DNA of 64,000 bases from G958296245 sp963664035 (GCA_963664035.2 OY760867.2:496001-560000), one strand, 5' to 3'; counted from the first letter of the stretch, positions 1 through 8,492 are shown. Notes: generated by a model from the sequence alone, not told the origin. Numbers and translations are program-made.

Positions 1-125
1 ACCCGCCGCCTCGCTGCCGGTTCTACGACCGCTGCCCCATCGCCGACGACTTCTGCAGAGACAACGACCACCCCCCACTCGAAGACAAGGGCGCCGGCCG
101 CCTAGCCGCCTGCTACAAGACCTGA
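1..125 (+). CDS. Oligopeptide/dipeptide ABC transporter ATP-binding protein, C-terminal end
   Basis: Only the last 40 codons lie in the window, read from base 3 to the TGA at 123-125. The peptide contains RCRFYDRCPIA, further cysteines, and ends GRLAACYKT. This is the cysteine-bearing C-terminal extension (oligo_HPY type) found after the ATPase core of OppD/OppF and DppD/DppF proteins, which energise import of peptides at the inner membrane. The Walker motifs would be upstream, outside the window, so OppD and OppF cannot be told apart. The gene is followed by a repeat element and no downstream partner. Confidence 0.8.
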   Translation, partial: PPPRCRFYDRCPIADDFCRDNDHPPLEDKGAGRLAACYKT

Positions 126-144
126 ACGCATCGGGGAAGATACT

Positions 145-267
145 CCCAAATCCCCCACCTCCAGGTTCAGCACTATATCTATCGGTCATCACCCCGTAGG
201 GGCTGGTTTCAAACCAGCCCTCCCCCTTGCCGTAGAGCGTCACCGCAATTTAGGTGGGGGATTTTGG
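145..267. repeat. Inverted-repeat element, copy A (complete)
   Basis: About 120 bp with near-perfect terminal inverted repeats: CCCAAATCCCCCACCT at the left (145-160) and its complement AGGTGGGGGATTTTGG at the right (252-267), 15 of 16 matching. Inside lies a hairpin core, GGGCTGGTTTCAAACCAGCCC, preceded by CCCCGTAG. Closely similar copies occur near 4.25, 13.8 and 36.8 kb. No open frame of its own, so it resembles a MITE or other non-autonomous element. The rest of 126-412 shows nothing else. Confidence 0.85.
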
Positions 268-412
268 ATACTCCACCACGCTTGACAAATCAAGAACTTT
301 CACATTGACCCTCGTGCTTGACCTGTAGGAGGCATCCCAAACACCTCTCTTCCGACTCCAGAGGGGCCATTGGTGCAGAATCGTATGGATTGAGCTGGCA
401 GACAGGTGATCA

Positions 413-847
413 CTAAGGGGTCAGCAAACACTTGGTGTAGCAAGGATTGCCACCGTCTGGAATGGTTCGATAGCCGCGCCTTACGAACTTTGGTCGCAGG
501 AACTCGGTGGAAACCAGGTCAATCCATATCACTTCGAAACCTGCTTCCCTGGAAGAGTTCTCTACTTCATCCATGAATGCTTCAAAAAGACCTGTGCGCT
601 GAGGCGGAACTTGGCACGTATCCCAATTCCTGGGTCTATCTCGATTCACGATGTGCGTAACTTTCAGGACAGAATACGTGCGCTCATTACCGGAAATGGT
701 GCCCCTAGCGGACATAGTGTCTTTTCTCAATGTGCCGAAGAAACGACGATTGTTTTTGAAAGACCTCCCATGAGTAGCGTTCGACGCCAAGAATTCCTGA
801 ACGCTATCAAAGCCAGGAAGGTTGCCCATGCCGTCTTCAAACCCCAT
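413..847 (-). CDS. GNAT-like acetyltransferase-type hypothetical protein
   Basis: The protein has 144 residues. Its C-terminal half reads like the last part of a GNAT fold: an amphipathic helix (FEAFMDEVENSSREAGF), a strand (EVIWIDLVS), then FLRPKFVRRGYR and a final GNPCYTK strand. No clear acetyl-CoA pyrophosphate loop (R/QxxGxG/A) is visible, so catalysis is doubtful. A GGAGGG Shine-Dalgarno sits 6 bases before the ATG. It lies 70 bases downstream of the large methylase in the same direction and probably forms an operon with it. The block has lower GC than the neighbouring housekeeping genes. The function is unknown; an immunity or modification partner of the methylase is only a guess. Confidence 0.5.
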   Translation of the reverse strand: MGFEDGMGNLPGFDSVQEFLASNATHGRSFKNNRRFFGTLRKDTMSARGTISGNERTYSVLKVTHIVNRDRPRNWDTCQVPPQRTGLFEAFMDEVENSSREAGFEVIWIDLVSTEFLRPKFVRRGYRTIPDGGNPCYTKCLLTP

Positions 848-917
848 ACTTTGCCCTCCAAAGACTTTTGCATTGACCCCTCTGGGGCTGTCTGAATAAC
901 CCCCGTCACCGGCCCTC

Positions 918-3797
918 TCACCCTGACAACTCCGGCTCCTTGGATCCTCGTATCGACGGATCCCCAGCTAGGAGGGTTCGTAGCCGGACCACGGATGCTA
1001 CGGCGTCTTCACCGAGACCAAGCAGGTCCTTAACCATGCGCTCGTCTAGTTCGACGCGAGCGGGGTCAGTGGCGCACTGGTAGAAGGGCATGAACTTCCG
1101 ATTGCTGAATTCCTGCCAGATCGTCTGGGCCTCGTCTAGCTGCCAAGCTTCGAGTTTCCTAATGTCCAGCGTCGTCATGCTCTCCAACATCCCTTTGTTG
1201 CCTTGGCCTCTACCTTCTTGGGCGCTGTTTGAGTGGTTGGCGTGGAGCAGCAACCCGAATGTGGAGTTACACCAGAGGGCCAGTGCAGTCTCTCGTCGAG
1301 CGCTGACCAAAGGGTCGTCGCCGTGTGCGGATAACGTATGCCATGCCCTCACCCCTAGTGTCCGTATGCCCGTGCGTGTCGCCATAACTGGTTGCGAGTT
1401 GTATCGCACATCGGCCGCAATGTGCAGAGTGCCGGCCTGAGACCAGATTGACGAATGGTCACGGCCGGGCTGCGGGGTCAGCCACGCATTGGGCTCGGCA
1501 CTCATGCGATTGTGAACCCGTGAGTCCAAACTCCAGATTGCCGGGAATTGGGCTTGCTCGTTATGTCCATGATGCCCGTCGAACACTCCGAGGGAGCCTC
1601 GTATCCTCCGGTGTTGTGGTCCCACGTTGCAGACCTCGCTCATCGCCGCGACCGGGACATTCCCCACGAGCCGGGTCCCGTCCTCAGTCCATAGCTCCCC
1701 TCGCTCAATGGCCGCAGCGAACTGGCTAGTCAGGGCCTGCCGCCATCGGGCTGCCGCCCAGAGTGCCTCCCCAACCGGTCCATCCACGATTTCGCCATAC
1801 TGCTCGCCTCCAACCATCAGAGGACTGCCACCGACGGGGGGACCGTCGGAACGCAATACGGGAGTTGAGGCGGTCGCATTCACGGCCCGAACCAACGCCA
1901 ATGCGTCCGTCTCTGAATGCGGCGCGCGCCACAGGTTGACGAACCGACCGCGTCCCGTTGGACTCTCGGCGTCAATGAGTCGTCTCGCCACCAGGAGTGT
2001 TTCGGCGATGGCAGTGTCATAGGACATAGAAAGGAGTTCCGGGTCATGGGAGGAGACCACGAACTCAATCTCGTATCTCGACGAGAGCATCTGGCGGACC
2101 TCACGCCAAGACTCGCCGAACAAAGCTGTGATCGGCAGCACCAGGGCAATGCGCCCTCCCGGACTAACCATTCGATCCGCCAAGACCGTGAAGGATGAGC
2201 CGTGTCCAGCTATCTGGTTGGCTTCCGTACCCTTCAGCAGAGCAGAAGTACGCTTGGCTATGGCCTGCCGTGACTCGGTATCCCCTTCCGGTAGGGAGAA
2301 CACACGAGCAATGGCTTCCTCCTTCCCTCCATCGCTGCCCCGACGGGTAAAGGGGGGATTGCTGATTACCAGGTCGGCAATCGGACGCTGGACGATGCTC
2401 CCGGCGCCGGTGGTTGCGCCTATCTGTTCCTCAGTCGCAGAGAAGGAAGACTGTATTTCGGAGGCCTTCAACCAGTCTAGCGAGCCCAGATAGACATCCC
2501 TGGATTCCTTCCCTTGAAGATCCGTCTGTACTTCTGTACCCAATCTGAGCGAATGGAGCTGCATCTGCTGGAACCTGACTGATGGGGACATCGCCGCCAA
2601 AGTCGCTGCGGTCAGGTGGATGGCAGCCTGCACTACGTCCGCCCCGGTAATGACCCTTTCGACCAGGGCCTGATGAAGAAGCTGGTCATCGGAATCGCCG
2701 GAAGCCGTAGCCGAGTGGTTCTGGACAATCTGCCGGTACGCTGCCATGAGCAGCGTACCCGTTCCACAGGCAGGGTCAACCACACACAGTCGAGACAGTT
2801 CTTCACTGTTATTCCAATCGACGTGCGACCACCTGTCCTGGGACAACGCAAGTCCCGCAAGGAGCGTGGAGGCGGGGATGCTCGTGTAGAACGCGGCCAG
2901 CAGCTTCCTCTCCGATATCAGCCGGTTGAATATCCTCCCCGCCAAGTCGTGGCGTCCAACGGCGCCCATGCCCAGCAGCGTAGCGGCAGTCCTGGCGCAT
3001 TCGCCAAGCACATCCGTCGCTTCGACTTCGGAGAGCTCCTGCACAACGTCCCGGGCCATGCTGAATATGGGGTAGTAGTCGATGCTGAGAATGTGCTCCC
3101 ACACCTGCAACAGCGCCATGCGTGAGAAGCGTCCGTCTCGAATCGCCGAGCTCACCGGCTGGAATGCCACTTCGTTGCTGGCCAGCCTCTCCTGGAATAC
3201 CATCGCGTTGATGATGACGAGCGCGGTCATGTTGGCCGCTTCATCGCTTGGTTCGGTGCCAAAGATTCTCGAGACCCGGCCCAGCGTCCCCGGGGAAGAA
3301 TAGAGGCGCGAACCTGCTCGCCTCGCCCCTTCGTCGAGGGCGTCAACCGCTTCGTCGAGGTCGCCGGATGGCGGGCTTGTCCGTTGGACCGCGTTCCCAA
3401 ACTCTATTGCAGTCCCACTGAGCTTAGGCCCGGATGTGCCGTCGATGCGCCATTCCTGCCACACCAACGTCGCGCCTGCTATGCGCTGGTACAGGTGTTG
3501 CTGGCCTATCGAGCGCAGCCTTCCCGGGATAGTGACGGCGAATACGTTCTGAACCTTCTGACCGTCAATTTCCATACCGAGGCGGGAGAGGGCATCCGCT
3601 TCCACGGTCAAGGCAGGTTCAAGCTCGATTTCTAGGATCACAATGCCTTCGGACAGGCGGACGACAATGTCTGGACGCCTGCCGTCGTGCAGCGTCTCAG
3701 CCACCGCCGACAGACCGCACCGTTCCCGAAGGAATCGGGCCAGCGTATCGTTGATGATGCTCTCGTGGCTGCGGTCCTTGTCGGCAAGAGTCGTCAT
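918..3797 (-). CDS. Fused nuclease-like / N6-adenine DNA methyltransferase (type IIG-like)
   Basis: The protein has 959 residues. Near the N terminus, D43 in RPDIVV is followed by ILEIELE with E56 and E58, a layout like a PD-(D/E)xK nuclease core. The usual lysine of ExK is replaced by glutamate, so cleavage activity is uncertain. The methyltransferase core follows: motif I DPACGTG at 341-347 (S-adenosylmethionine binding) and motif IV NPPF at 480-483, typical of N6-adenine (gamma-class) enzymes. The C-terminal ~250 residues could recognise DNA. Single-chain restriction-modification enzymes with this order are type IIG-like. No separate HsdR or HsdS gene is adjacent, nor BREX or DISARM partners. 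The start overlaps a 31-codon frame by ATGA, and a ribbon-helix-helix regulator lies just upstream. It might instead be a solitary methylase. Confidence 0.8.
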   Translation of the reverse strand: MTTLADKDRSHESIINDTLARFLRERCGLSAVAETLHDGRRPDIVVRLSEGIVILEIELEPALTVEADALSRLGMEIDGQKVQNVFAVTIPGRLRSIGQQHLYQRIAGATLVWQEWRIDGTSGPKLSGTAIEFGNAVQRTSPPSGDLDEAVDALDEGARRAGSRLYSSPGTLGRVSRIFGTEPSDEAANMTALVIINAMVFQERLASNEVAFQPVSSAIRDGRFSRMALLQVWEHILSIDYYPIFSMARDVVQELSEVEATDVLGECARTAATLLGMGAVGRHDLAGRIFNRLISERKLLAAFYTSIPASTLLAGLALSQDRWSHVDWNNSEELSRLCVVDPACGTGTLLMAAYRQIVQNHSATASGDSDDQLLHQALVERVITGADVVQAAIHLTAATLAAMSPSVRFQQMQLHSLRLGTEVQTDLQGKESRDVYLGSLDWLKASEIQSSFSATEEQIGATTGAGSIVQRPIADLVISNPPFTRRGSDGGKEEAIARVFSLPEGDTESRQAIAKRTSALLKGTEANQIAGHGSSFTVLADRMVSPGGRIALVLPITALFGESWREVRQMLSSRYEIEFVVSSHDPELLSMSYDTAIAETLLVARRLIDAESPTGRGRFVNLWRAPHSETDALALVRAVNATASTPVLRSDGPPVGGSPLMVGGEQYGEIVDGPVGEALWAAARWRQALTSQFAAAIERGELWTEDGTRLVGNVPVAAMSEVCNVGPQHRRIRGSLGVFDGHHGHNEQAQFPAIWSLDSRVHNRMSAEPNAWLTPQPGRDHSSIWSQAGTLHIAADVRYNSQPVMATRTGIRTLGVRAWHTLSAHGDDPLVSARRETALALWCNSTFGLLLHANHSNSAQEGRGQGNKGMLESMTTLDIRKLEAWQLDEAQTIWQEFSNRKFMPFYQCATDPARVELDERMVKDLLGLGEDAVASVVRLRTLLAGDPSIRGSKEPELSG

Positions 3798-3889
3798 GCT
3801 AGAGCTAAGCCATCCTCAATGTCGTCAGCGATGCCAAAGATACTCTCTTTCGTCCCGCTCTCAGCCATCCGCCCAAGGGTCGATGACAT
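3794..3889 (-). CDS. Possible 31-aa small ORF between RHH regulator and methylase
   Basis: An ATG-started frame of 31 codons sits between the RHH gene stop and the methylase ATG. Its TGA overlaps the methylase start as ATGA, suggesting translational coupling. The end of the peptide (IADDIEDGLALA) is acidic. It occupies the position where a FitB/VapC toxin would normally begin, but shows no PIN-domain residues. It could be a remnant or chance. Confidence 0.25.
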   Translation of the reverse strand: MSSTLGRMAESGTKESIFGIADDIEDGLALA

Positions 3890-3925
3890 CAAGCCCACAC
3901 CCTTCGAAATCGTCCACGCCCCGTG

Positions 3926-4177
3926 TTACGACTGGCGCCCCCTCGGGGGCTCGCACATGGCCTCCCTGGGGGGAATCTCCAATTCCACTCCGCCGAATGG
4001 TCTGAACAGCTCGTGTATCGCCGTTCCAAGATTCCTATTTGGTGCAGCGTCCTCGTCGAGGGCCGCCCGCAGGATGTCCCGGGCCTCTTGTTCCATGGAG
4101 CGCCCGTTCTCGGCGGCCCGGATGCGTAGCCGACGCTTTAGCCCATCGTCCAGATTGCGCACGGTGATGCTGGCCAA
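3926..4177 (-). CDS. FitA-like ribbon-helix-helix antitoxin/regulator
   Basis: The protein has 83 residues. The N terminus MASITVRNLDDGLKRRLRIR is the DNA-binding beta strand and first helix of Arc/MetJ-type antitoxins of the FitA/VapB family, followed by a second helix (SMEQEARDILRAAL). The C-terminal part (FGGVELEIPPREAMCEPP) matches the toxin-binding tail of FitA-like proteins. The start is TTG, 7 bases after an AAGGAGG. The partner PIN-domain toxin expected directly downstream is missing; a methylase follows instead. The gene has its own promoter with an inverted repeat (4207-4231), so it may now autoregulate and control the methylase. Confidence 0.8.
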   Translation of the reverse strand: MASITVRNLDDGLKRRLRIRAAENGRSMEQEARDILRAALDEDAAPNRNLGTAIHELFRPFGGVELEIPPREAMCEPPRGRQS

Positions 4178-4206
4178 GGCCGCGCCTCCTTGCCGTAGTG
4201 TGCAGG

Positions 4207-4231
4207 ATTATACCACGATTGCGTTGCAATC
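4207..4231 (-). promoter_or_regulatory. Promoter -10 with inverted-repeat operator for the RHH/methylase operon
   Basis: Read on the minus strand, a perfect -10 box TATAAT lies at 4212-4207, about 30 bases before the TTG start. Immediately upstream, 4217-4231 is a perfect inverted repeat GATTGC-GTT-GCAATC. RHH antitoxins usually bind such short palindromes in their own promoter. A clear -35 was not found. Confidence 0.55.
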
Positions 4232-4251
4232 ACTACGAAACCTAGTCACGG

Positions 4252-4396
4252 AAATCCCCCACCTCCAGGTTCAGCGCCATATCTATCGGCCATCACCCCG
4301 TAGGGGCTATCAGCGCACATTCCGTAGGGGCTATCAGCGCACCCCGTAGGGGCTGGTTTCAAACCAGCCCTCCCCCTTGCCGTAGAGCGTCACCGC
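4252..4396. repeat. Inverted-repeat element, copy B (right end missing, internal duplication)
   Basis: Same left end as copy A (AAATCCCCCACCTCCAGG) and same core hairpin (GGGCTGGTTTCAAACCAGCCC), ending at the CGTAGAGCGTCACCGC segment without the right terminal repeat. A unit CCGTAGGGGCTATCAGCGCA is duplicated inside. It lies directly upstream of the accessory methylase operon. Confidence 0.8.
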
Positions 4397-4500
4397 GCTC
4401 CAGACCTTGACTAACAGAACATGGGTGCGTACAATGTGGGGAGTCGAACAAGAAAGGGACCGCGCGCCGAAGCCCCGGCCCGCAGCCCGACCGAAAGCGG

Positions 4501-4660
4501 GTGGAACATTATGGAACACTATGGAACACTTACAGCCCCCGCCCAATACGAATCGGCCTTGATCAGCTACGAATCGATGTCCCACAAGCGCCCCACTTTC
4601 GTCCATATCGTCTCATAAGCGTCCCACTTCCCTCCCAAAGTGTTACACCAATGGCCCACC
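4501..4660. repeat. Motif cluster 1 (GTnnCAyT-type short motifs)
   Basis: The intergenic stretch holds a run of similar 11-12 base motifs: GGAACATTATG, GGAACACTATG, GGAACACTTAC, GTCCCACAAGC, GCCCCACTTTCG, GTCTCATAAGC, GTCCCACTTCC, and one inverted copy (CCAAAGTGTTACACC). They share the skeleton G-n-n-n-CA-y-T. Similar clusters lie near 37.1 and 51.4 kb. No coding potential is evident. The remaining noncoding bases from 4178 to 4743 hold copy B and the promoter already described. Confidence 0.5.
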
Positions 4661-4743
4661 CCCAAGACGCCCCGCTTGTGGCCGCCGACGCTATCTCGTA
4701 GACTACCCCCGGACCGTTGCGCCGGGAGGTGCGCCGCAGCCGC

Positions 4744-5490
4744 ATGAAGATCCTGATAGTCGGCGGGTCGGGCAACGTCGCGACCTGGACCGTGCCCTAC
4801 ATGAGGGAGCGCCACGAGTTCAGGGTGCTCGACGTAGCGCCGCCCAGGGCCGAGGGCGTCGAGTTCGTCCAGGGCTCCATAACCGACCCCGGCGCGCTGG
4901 AGCAGGCCCTCGACGGCGTGGACGCCTTCGTCAACATGGTCATGAAGAGCCCCACCTCCTCGCACGACAACACGGCGTCGGCCCAGGAGGTCATCGACAA
5001 CTACAACGTCAACGCCCTCGGCCTCCACCTGCTCCTCCAGACCGCGCACTCGATGGGCATAACCTACGGCGTCCACACCAGCTCCTTCACCGTCCACAAC
5101 CGCGACCGCACCTGGTACCCCGCCGAGGAGGAGATACCCCTAGACAACCCAGGCGTCTACGGTCTTACGAAAGGCTTCGGCGAGAGGATATGCCGCTACT
5201 TCTGCCGCGAGTTCGGCATGTCCATCGTGGCCCTCCGCATCACCGGCCCCAGGAGCCGCCGCCAGTGGATCGAGGACCGCAAGATCCCCAAGGACAGGCA
5301 GGGCCGCATGTGGGTCACGGACGAGGAGGACCTAGCCGCCGCCTACCTGTCGGCCATCGACGTAGCAAAGGGCCGCGCCAGCCGTTTCGACGCCGTGCTG
5401 ATAGCGGGCGACGAGCTTGGCGAGTACGCCAACCTGAACAAGGCAAAGCAGCTCCTCGGCTGGGAGCCGCGCACCCACCTGAAGGTGTGA
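4744..5490 (+). CDS. NAD-dependent epimerase/dehydratase (extended SDR)
   Basis: The protein has 248 residues, starting at the ATG that follows GGGAGGT by 13 bases; an upstream in-frame TTG is less likely because the Rossmann strand MKILIVGGSG should be N-terminal. The nucleotide-binding loop is GGSGNVA and the catalytic pair is in YGLTKG (YxxxK). Family members act on sugar nucleotides or related sugars in the cytosol. It is followed after 4 bases by a mandelate racemase-type enzyme, so the pair probably acts on one sugar or sugar-acid pathway. Substrate cannot be read from the sequence. Confidence 0.85.
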   Translation: MKILIVGGSGNVATWTVPYMRERHEFRVLDVAPPRAEGVEFVQGSITDPGALEQALDGVDAFVNMVMKSPTSSHDNTASAQEVIDNYNVNALGLHLLLQTAHSMGITYGVHTSSFTVHNRDRTWYPAEEEIPLDNPGVYGLTKGFGERICRYFCREFGMSIVALRITGPRSRRQWIEDRKIPKDRQGRMWVTDEEDLAAAYLSAIDVAKGRASRFDAVLIAGDELGEYANLNKAKQLLGWEPRTHLKV

Positions 5491-5494
5491 CGAT

Positions 5495-6628
5495 ATGAAG
5501 ATCGAGCAGGTCGAGTCTATCCGCATAGGTACCCAGTACCTCGTTCGCATCCGCACCGACTCCGGGCTGACCGGGCTGGGCCAGACCGCCTGCTGGGGCT
5601 ACACCGAGGCCGTCGAGAGCATCGTAAAGCGCTTCGAGGCATACCTCGTCGGGCAGGACCCGCGCCGCATTGAGCACCACTGGCAGGCCAACAACCGCGC
5701 CGCGCCCTTCCGGGGCGCCGCCCTATCGGGCGCCATCAGCGCGATAGACATCGCCCTATGGGACATCAAGGGCAAGCACTACGGCGCCCCCGTGTGGGAC
5801 CTGCTGGGCGGCAGGTGCCGGGACCGCATCCGCCTCCACCTCCTGATGGGCGACGGCGGCACCCCCGACTCGGTCGCGGCTTCGGCGCGCGCGGCGGCGG
5901 AGAAAGGGTACACCGCCATCAAGTTCGACCCCCTGCCGGACGGCTACCAGGACATGACCCTCGCCGGGCAGATCACCGCAGCCAGCGACCTCGCCGCAGC
6001 CGCCAGGGAGGCAGTCGGCGACGACGTGGACATCATCCTGGAGATCCACCGCAAGCTCACGCCCATGAACGCCATCGCGCTGGCGGAGGCCCTCGTGCAG
6101 TTCCGTCCCCTCTTCTACGAGGACCCGATCCAGATCGACAGCATCATGTCGCAGGGCGAGATCGCCAAGCGCATCTCGGTCCCGCTGGCCAACGGCGAGC
6201 GCATCCACTCGATCTGGGAGTTCAGGGAGCTCCTGACGCACGGCGGCCCGCAGTACGTCCGCCCGGACGTCGGCCTGGCGGGCGGCATCACCCACTGCAA
6301 GAAGATCGCCGCCATCGCCGAGTCCTTCCACTGCGCCCTCGTGACCCACAACTTCCTGGGCCCGGTGCTGACCGCGGCCTCGGTCCACCTGGACACGAGC
6401 ATCCCCAACTTCGTCACCCAGGAATACCACGAGCAGGACGAGGCTCCGGAGAACGCCGTCTACCGGACGGCCCTCAGGCGCGAGGGCGGCTACATCCCCG
6501 TCCCCGAAGCCCCAGGCCTCGGCGTCGACCTCGACGAAGACCTGCTCGCCCAGGCCACAGCGGAGTACATGGACCTATCCAAAGGCCCCCTCCTCAGGAA
6601 CGACGGCTCGATAGCCCCCAGCGTCTAG
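5495..6628 (+). CDS. Mandelate racemase/muconate lactonizing enzyme family protein (sugar-acid dehydratase-like)
   Basis: The protein has 377 residues, the usual size of the enolase superfamily. An N-terminal capping domain (first ~115 residues, ending AIDIALWDIKGK) precedes a TIM barrel with the metal ligands in IILEIHRK, FYEDP and LANGER, and a candidate general base in the ALVTHNFLGP strand. The EIH first-ligand motif resembles galactonate/altronate dehydratase relatives. Such enzymes abstract the proton alpha to a carboxylate, usually dehydrating aldonic acids. It is translated directly after the epimerase. Its TAG stop shares the palindrome CTAG with the stop of the convergent phosphonoacetate hydrolase. 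Confidence 0.85.
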   Translation: MKIEQVESIRIGTQYLVRIRTDSGLTGLGQTACWGYTEAVESIVKRFEAYLVGQDPRRIEHHWQANNRAAPFRGAALSGAISAIDIALWDIKGKHYGAPVWDLLGGRCRDRIRLHLLMGDGGTPDSVAASARAAAEKGYTAIKFDPLPDGYQDMTLAGQITAASDLAAAAREAVGDDVDIILEIHRKLTPMNAIALAEALVQFRPLFYEDPIQIDSIMSQGEIAKRISVPLANGERIHSIWEFRELLTHGGPQYVRPDVGLAGGITHCKKIAAIAESFHCALVTHNFLGPVLTAASVHLDTSIPNFVTQEYHEQDEAPENAVYRTALRREGGYIPVPEAPGLGVDLDEDLLAQATAEYMDLSKGPLLRNDGSIAPSV

Positions 6629-7905
6629 CCGGACGCCGGACTGGAAGTCTCGACGCCGTTGACGGCGTAATCGAAGATGTCGTAGTTGCGAATCGTAGAC
6701 TCGGTGGCACGCCGGGTGTAAGCGTCGGCGAGAGGGCGCGAGAGGATGAAGGGCACGCGGCGCTCCGCGGCCCCGCCGTGCGAGCGCAGCCGGTGGCCCG
6801 CCAGCCCGGACAGGTCGTGAGCCTCCGGCGTAGAGCCCAGCGCAGTGCCCGCGTCGGCCACGACCGCCACGTCGCCAACCCTGTCCCGTGGCAGCTCGAA
6901 CTCCCGGCACGCGGCGTCCCCGTCGTAGACTGCCTCCACCCCCGGCAGCGCCCGCGCCCACCCGATGACGTCCTCCACCGGCGCGCCGTCGCAGTATATC
7001 CATGCGAAGCCGCCCAGGGAGCCGTGGTGAACCACGTAAGGGTCGGTGATAGGCAACACGACCGCCGTTGCGCCGGCGCCGAACCTGGAGGCCAGACCCT
7101 CCTCCAGGTAGACGACGTTCGGCGAGCCGTCGGCCCTCGCCTTGTCGCTCATACCGTGGTCGGCGGTGACGGCGACGGTCGCGCCCAGCGCGGCCAGCCG
7201 CCCCAAACCATCGTCGAGACGCCTCATGAAGTCGTCCATCTCGGGACTGCCGGGCGGGTGCGTGTGCTGGACGTAGTCGGTGAGCGACAGGTACGTCAGG
7301 TCGGGGCGGCGCTCCTCCAGGACCCTGACGGCCGCCTCCACGGCGAACATCGACAACTCGGCGGAGTAGACGTCCGGCAGCGGCTGGCCGACCAGGCCAA
7401 GGACGTCCTCTATCCCGCTCTCGCCCAGCGTACACCGGTCCGCCTTCTCGGCGGAGAAGACGACGCTGCCGTCGGACACGTCCACGCCGTGCCCCAGCAG
7501 GGCGCGCAGCTTGTCCTTGGCCGTGATGGCCGCCACGCGGGCACCCGCTCGGGAGAACGCGCCCAGCACCGTCTCCGACCGCAGGAACCGAGGGGTGTTC
7601 ATCATTACGCCCTGCCCGGTGGCCGGGTCGAGGAAGTAGTTGCCGGGCACCCCGTGGACCGAGGGCGAGGCCCCCGTGACGATGGACATGTTGTTGGGGT
7701 TGGTGAAGCTGGGCACGACGCCCTCGGCCACCGTGCTGAAGCCGTCCTCGACAAAGGAGGCCAGGGTGGGTGTAGTACCGTCTTCGAGGGCTGTGTCGAA
7801 GTATGCGGGGTCGCCGCCGTCGACGCACACGACCGCCACGGGGCGGTCGGGCCACCCGTAGATGACGCCATTCAGCTCCACGACGGATAGCCGATTCGGT
7901 TCCAT
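6625..7905 (-). CDS. phnA: Phosphonoacetate hydrolase (alkaline phosphatase superfamily)
   Basis: The protein has 426 residues. The pattern fits the phosphonoacetate hydrolase family: VCVDGGDP with D29 as metal ligand, the nucleophile threonine in FTNPNNMSIVTG (T68), the second metal site in LTDYVQH and ADHGM, and a late SHGG histidine. The reaction splits phosphonoacetate to acetate and phosphate, giving phosphorus to the cell. The ATG at 7905 has GGAGGTG 9 bases upstream and sits just behind the Nudix stop, so the two genes are coupled. No phosphonoacetaldehyde dehydrogenase or PhnW-type gene is adjacent. A related nucleotide pyrophosphatase/phosphodiesterase activity is the main alternative. 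Confidence 0.85.
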   Translation of the reverse strand: MEPNRLSVVELNGVIYGWPDRPVAVVCVDGGDPAYFDTALEDGTTPTLASFVEDGFSTVAEGVVPSFTNPNNMSIVTGASPSVHGVPGNYFLDPATGQGVMMNTPRFLRSETVLGAFSRAGARVAAITAKDKLRALLGHGVDVSDGSVVFSAEKADRCTLGESGIEDVLGLVGQPLPDVYSAELSMFAVEAAVRVLEERRPDLTYLSLTDYVQHTHPPGSPEMDDFMRRLDDGLGRLAALGATVAVTADHGMSDKARADGSPNVVYLEEGLASRFGAGATAVVLPITDPYVVHHGSLGGFAWIYCDGAPVEDVIGWARALPGVEAVYDGDAACREFELPRDRVGDVAVVADAGTALGSTPEAHDLSGLAGHRLRSHGGAAERRVPFILSRPLADAYTRRATESTIRNYDIFDYAVNGVETSSPASG

Positions 7906-7907
7906 TC

Positions 7908-8393
7908 TCACGTCACCTCCACTCCTCCTTCCCAGTGCAGCCGCCGAAACTCCTCCGGCATGAGCCTGCGGAAAGCATCGGCGCGTACGAGCAGCGATCT
8001 GAGCCAGTGGCCCGGCGGGAGGAACTCTGCCGCCTCCGCCGCGGTCACCCACCTGTGCTCGGAGTGCTCGTCGCTCACGGCAAGGCCCGACCCGTCCGCC
8101 ACCGAGCAGCCGAAGCTCACGCCCACCATCTCGTTGCCTGGAGTGGGTTCGCCGCGGTAGAAGTGTGTGACCCCAAGGACGCACTCGACGCGCACGTCCA
8201 AGCCCAGCTCCTCCCTCGACTCCCTGCGCAGCGCCTCCGTGAAGCCCTCGCCCTGCTCGAGCCTGCCCGAGCCGGTCTCCCACTGCCCCGGCGCGAAGTC
8301 CCTCGTGTCCGAACGGCGCAGCAGCAGGTACCTGCCGTCAGCCCGTCGCCAGACGAGCATTCCAACCATCGCTATGAAGCGTCCTACGGCCAT
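7908..8393 (-). CDS. Nudix hydrolase
   Basis: The protein has 161 residues. The Nudix box runs from GSGRLEQGEGF to REELGLD, matching Gx5Ex7REUxEExGU with the metal-binding REELG intact. Such enzymes hydrolyse nucleoside diphosphates linked to another group. I chose the ATG at 8393, after GGAGAGCGAGG; an upstream TTG would add five residues. It lies directly upstream of phnA with a short overlap region, so it may be co-expressed with phosphonate use, but the substrate is not visible. Confidence 0.9.
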   Translation of the reverse strand: MAVGRFIAMVGMLVWRRADGRYLLLRRSDTRDFAPGQWETGSGRLEQGEGFTEALRRESREELGLDVRVECVLGVTHFYRGEPTPGNEMVGVSFGCSVADGSGLAVSDEHSEHRWVTAAEAAEFLPPGHWLRSLLVRADAFRRLMPEEFRRLHWEGGVEVT

Positions 8394-8492
8394 GACCTCG
8401 CTCTCCAAGTCTCAGGAGGCTATGCCTGCGTACGGCTGATACCACTGACGGCGAAGCCGCCCCGAGTGTCGCGCTCCATCAGCGGGCACGTC

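Noticed and set aside
918..4177. BREX, DISARM or Dnd defence system
   Set aside because: Only one methylase-type gene is present; no pglZ, brxC, drmA-C or dnd genes are next to it.
5758..7890. Long plus-strand frame of 710 codons
   Set aside because: It runs antisense to phnA and out of frame with the dehydratase; composition is Arg/Pro/Gly-rich as expected from GC-rich shadow frames.
7906..8283. N-terminal extension of phnA to 552 codons
   Set aside because: The extension is the Nudix gene read in another frame; the ATG at 7905 has a proper ribosome site.
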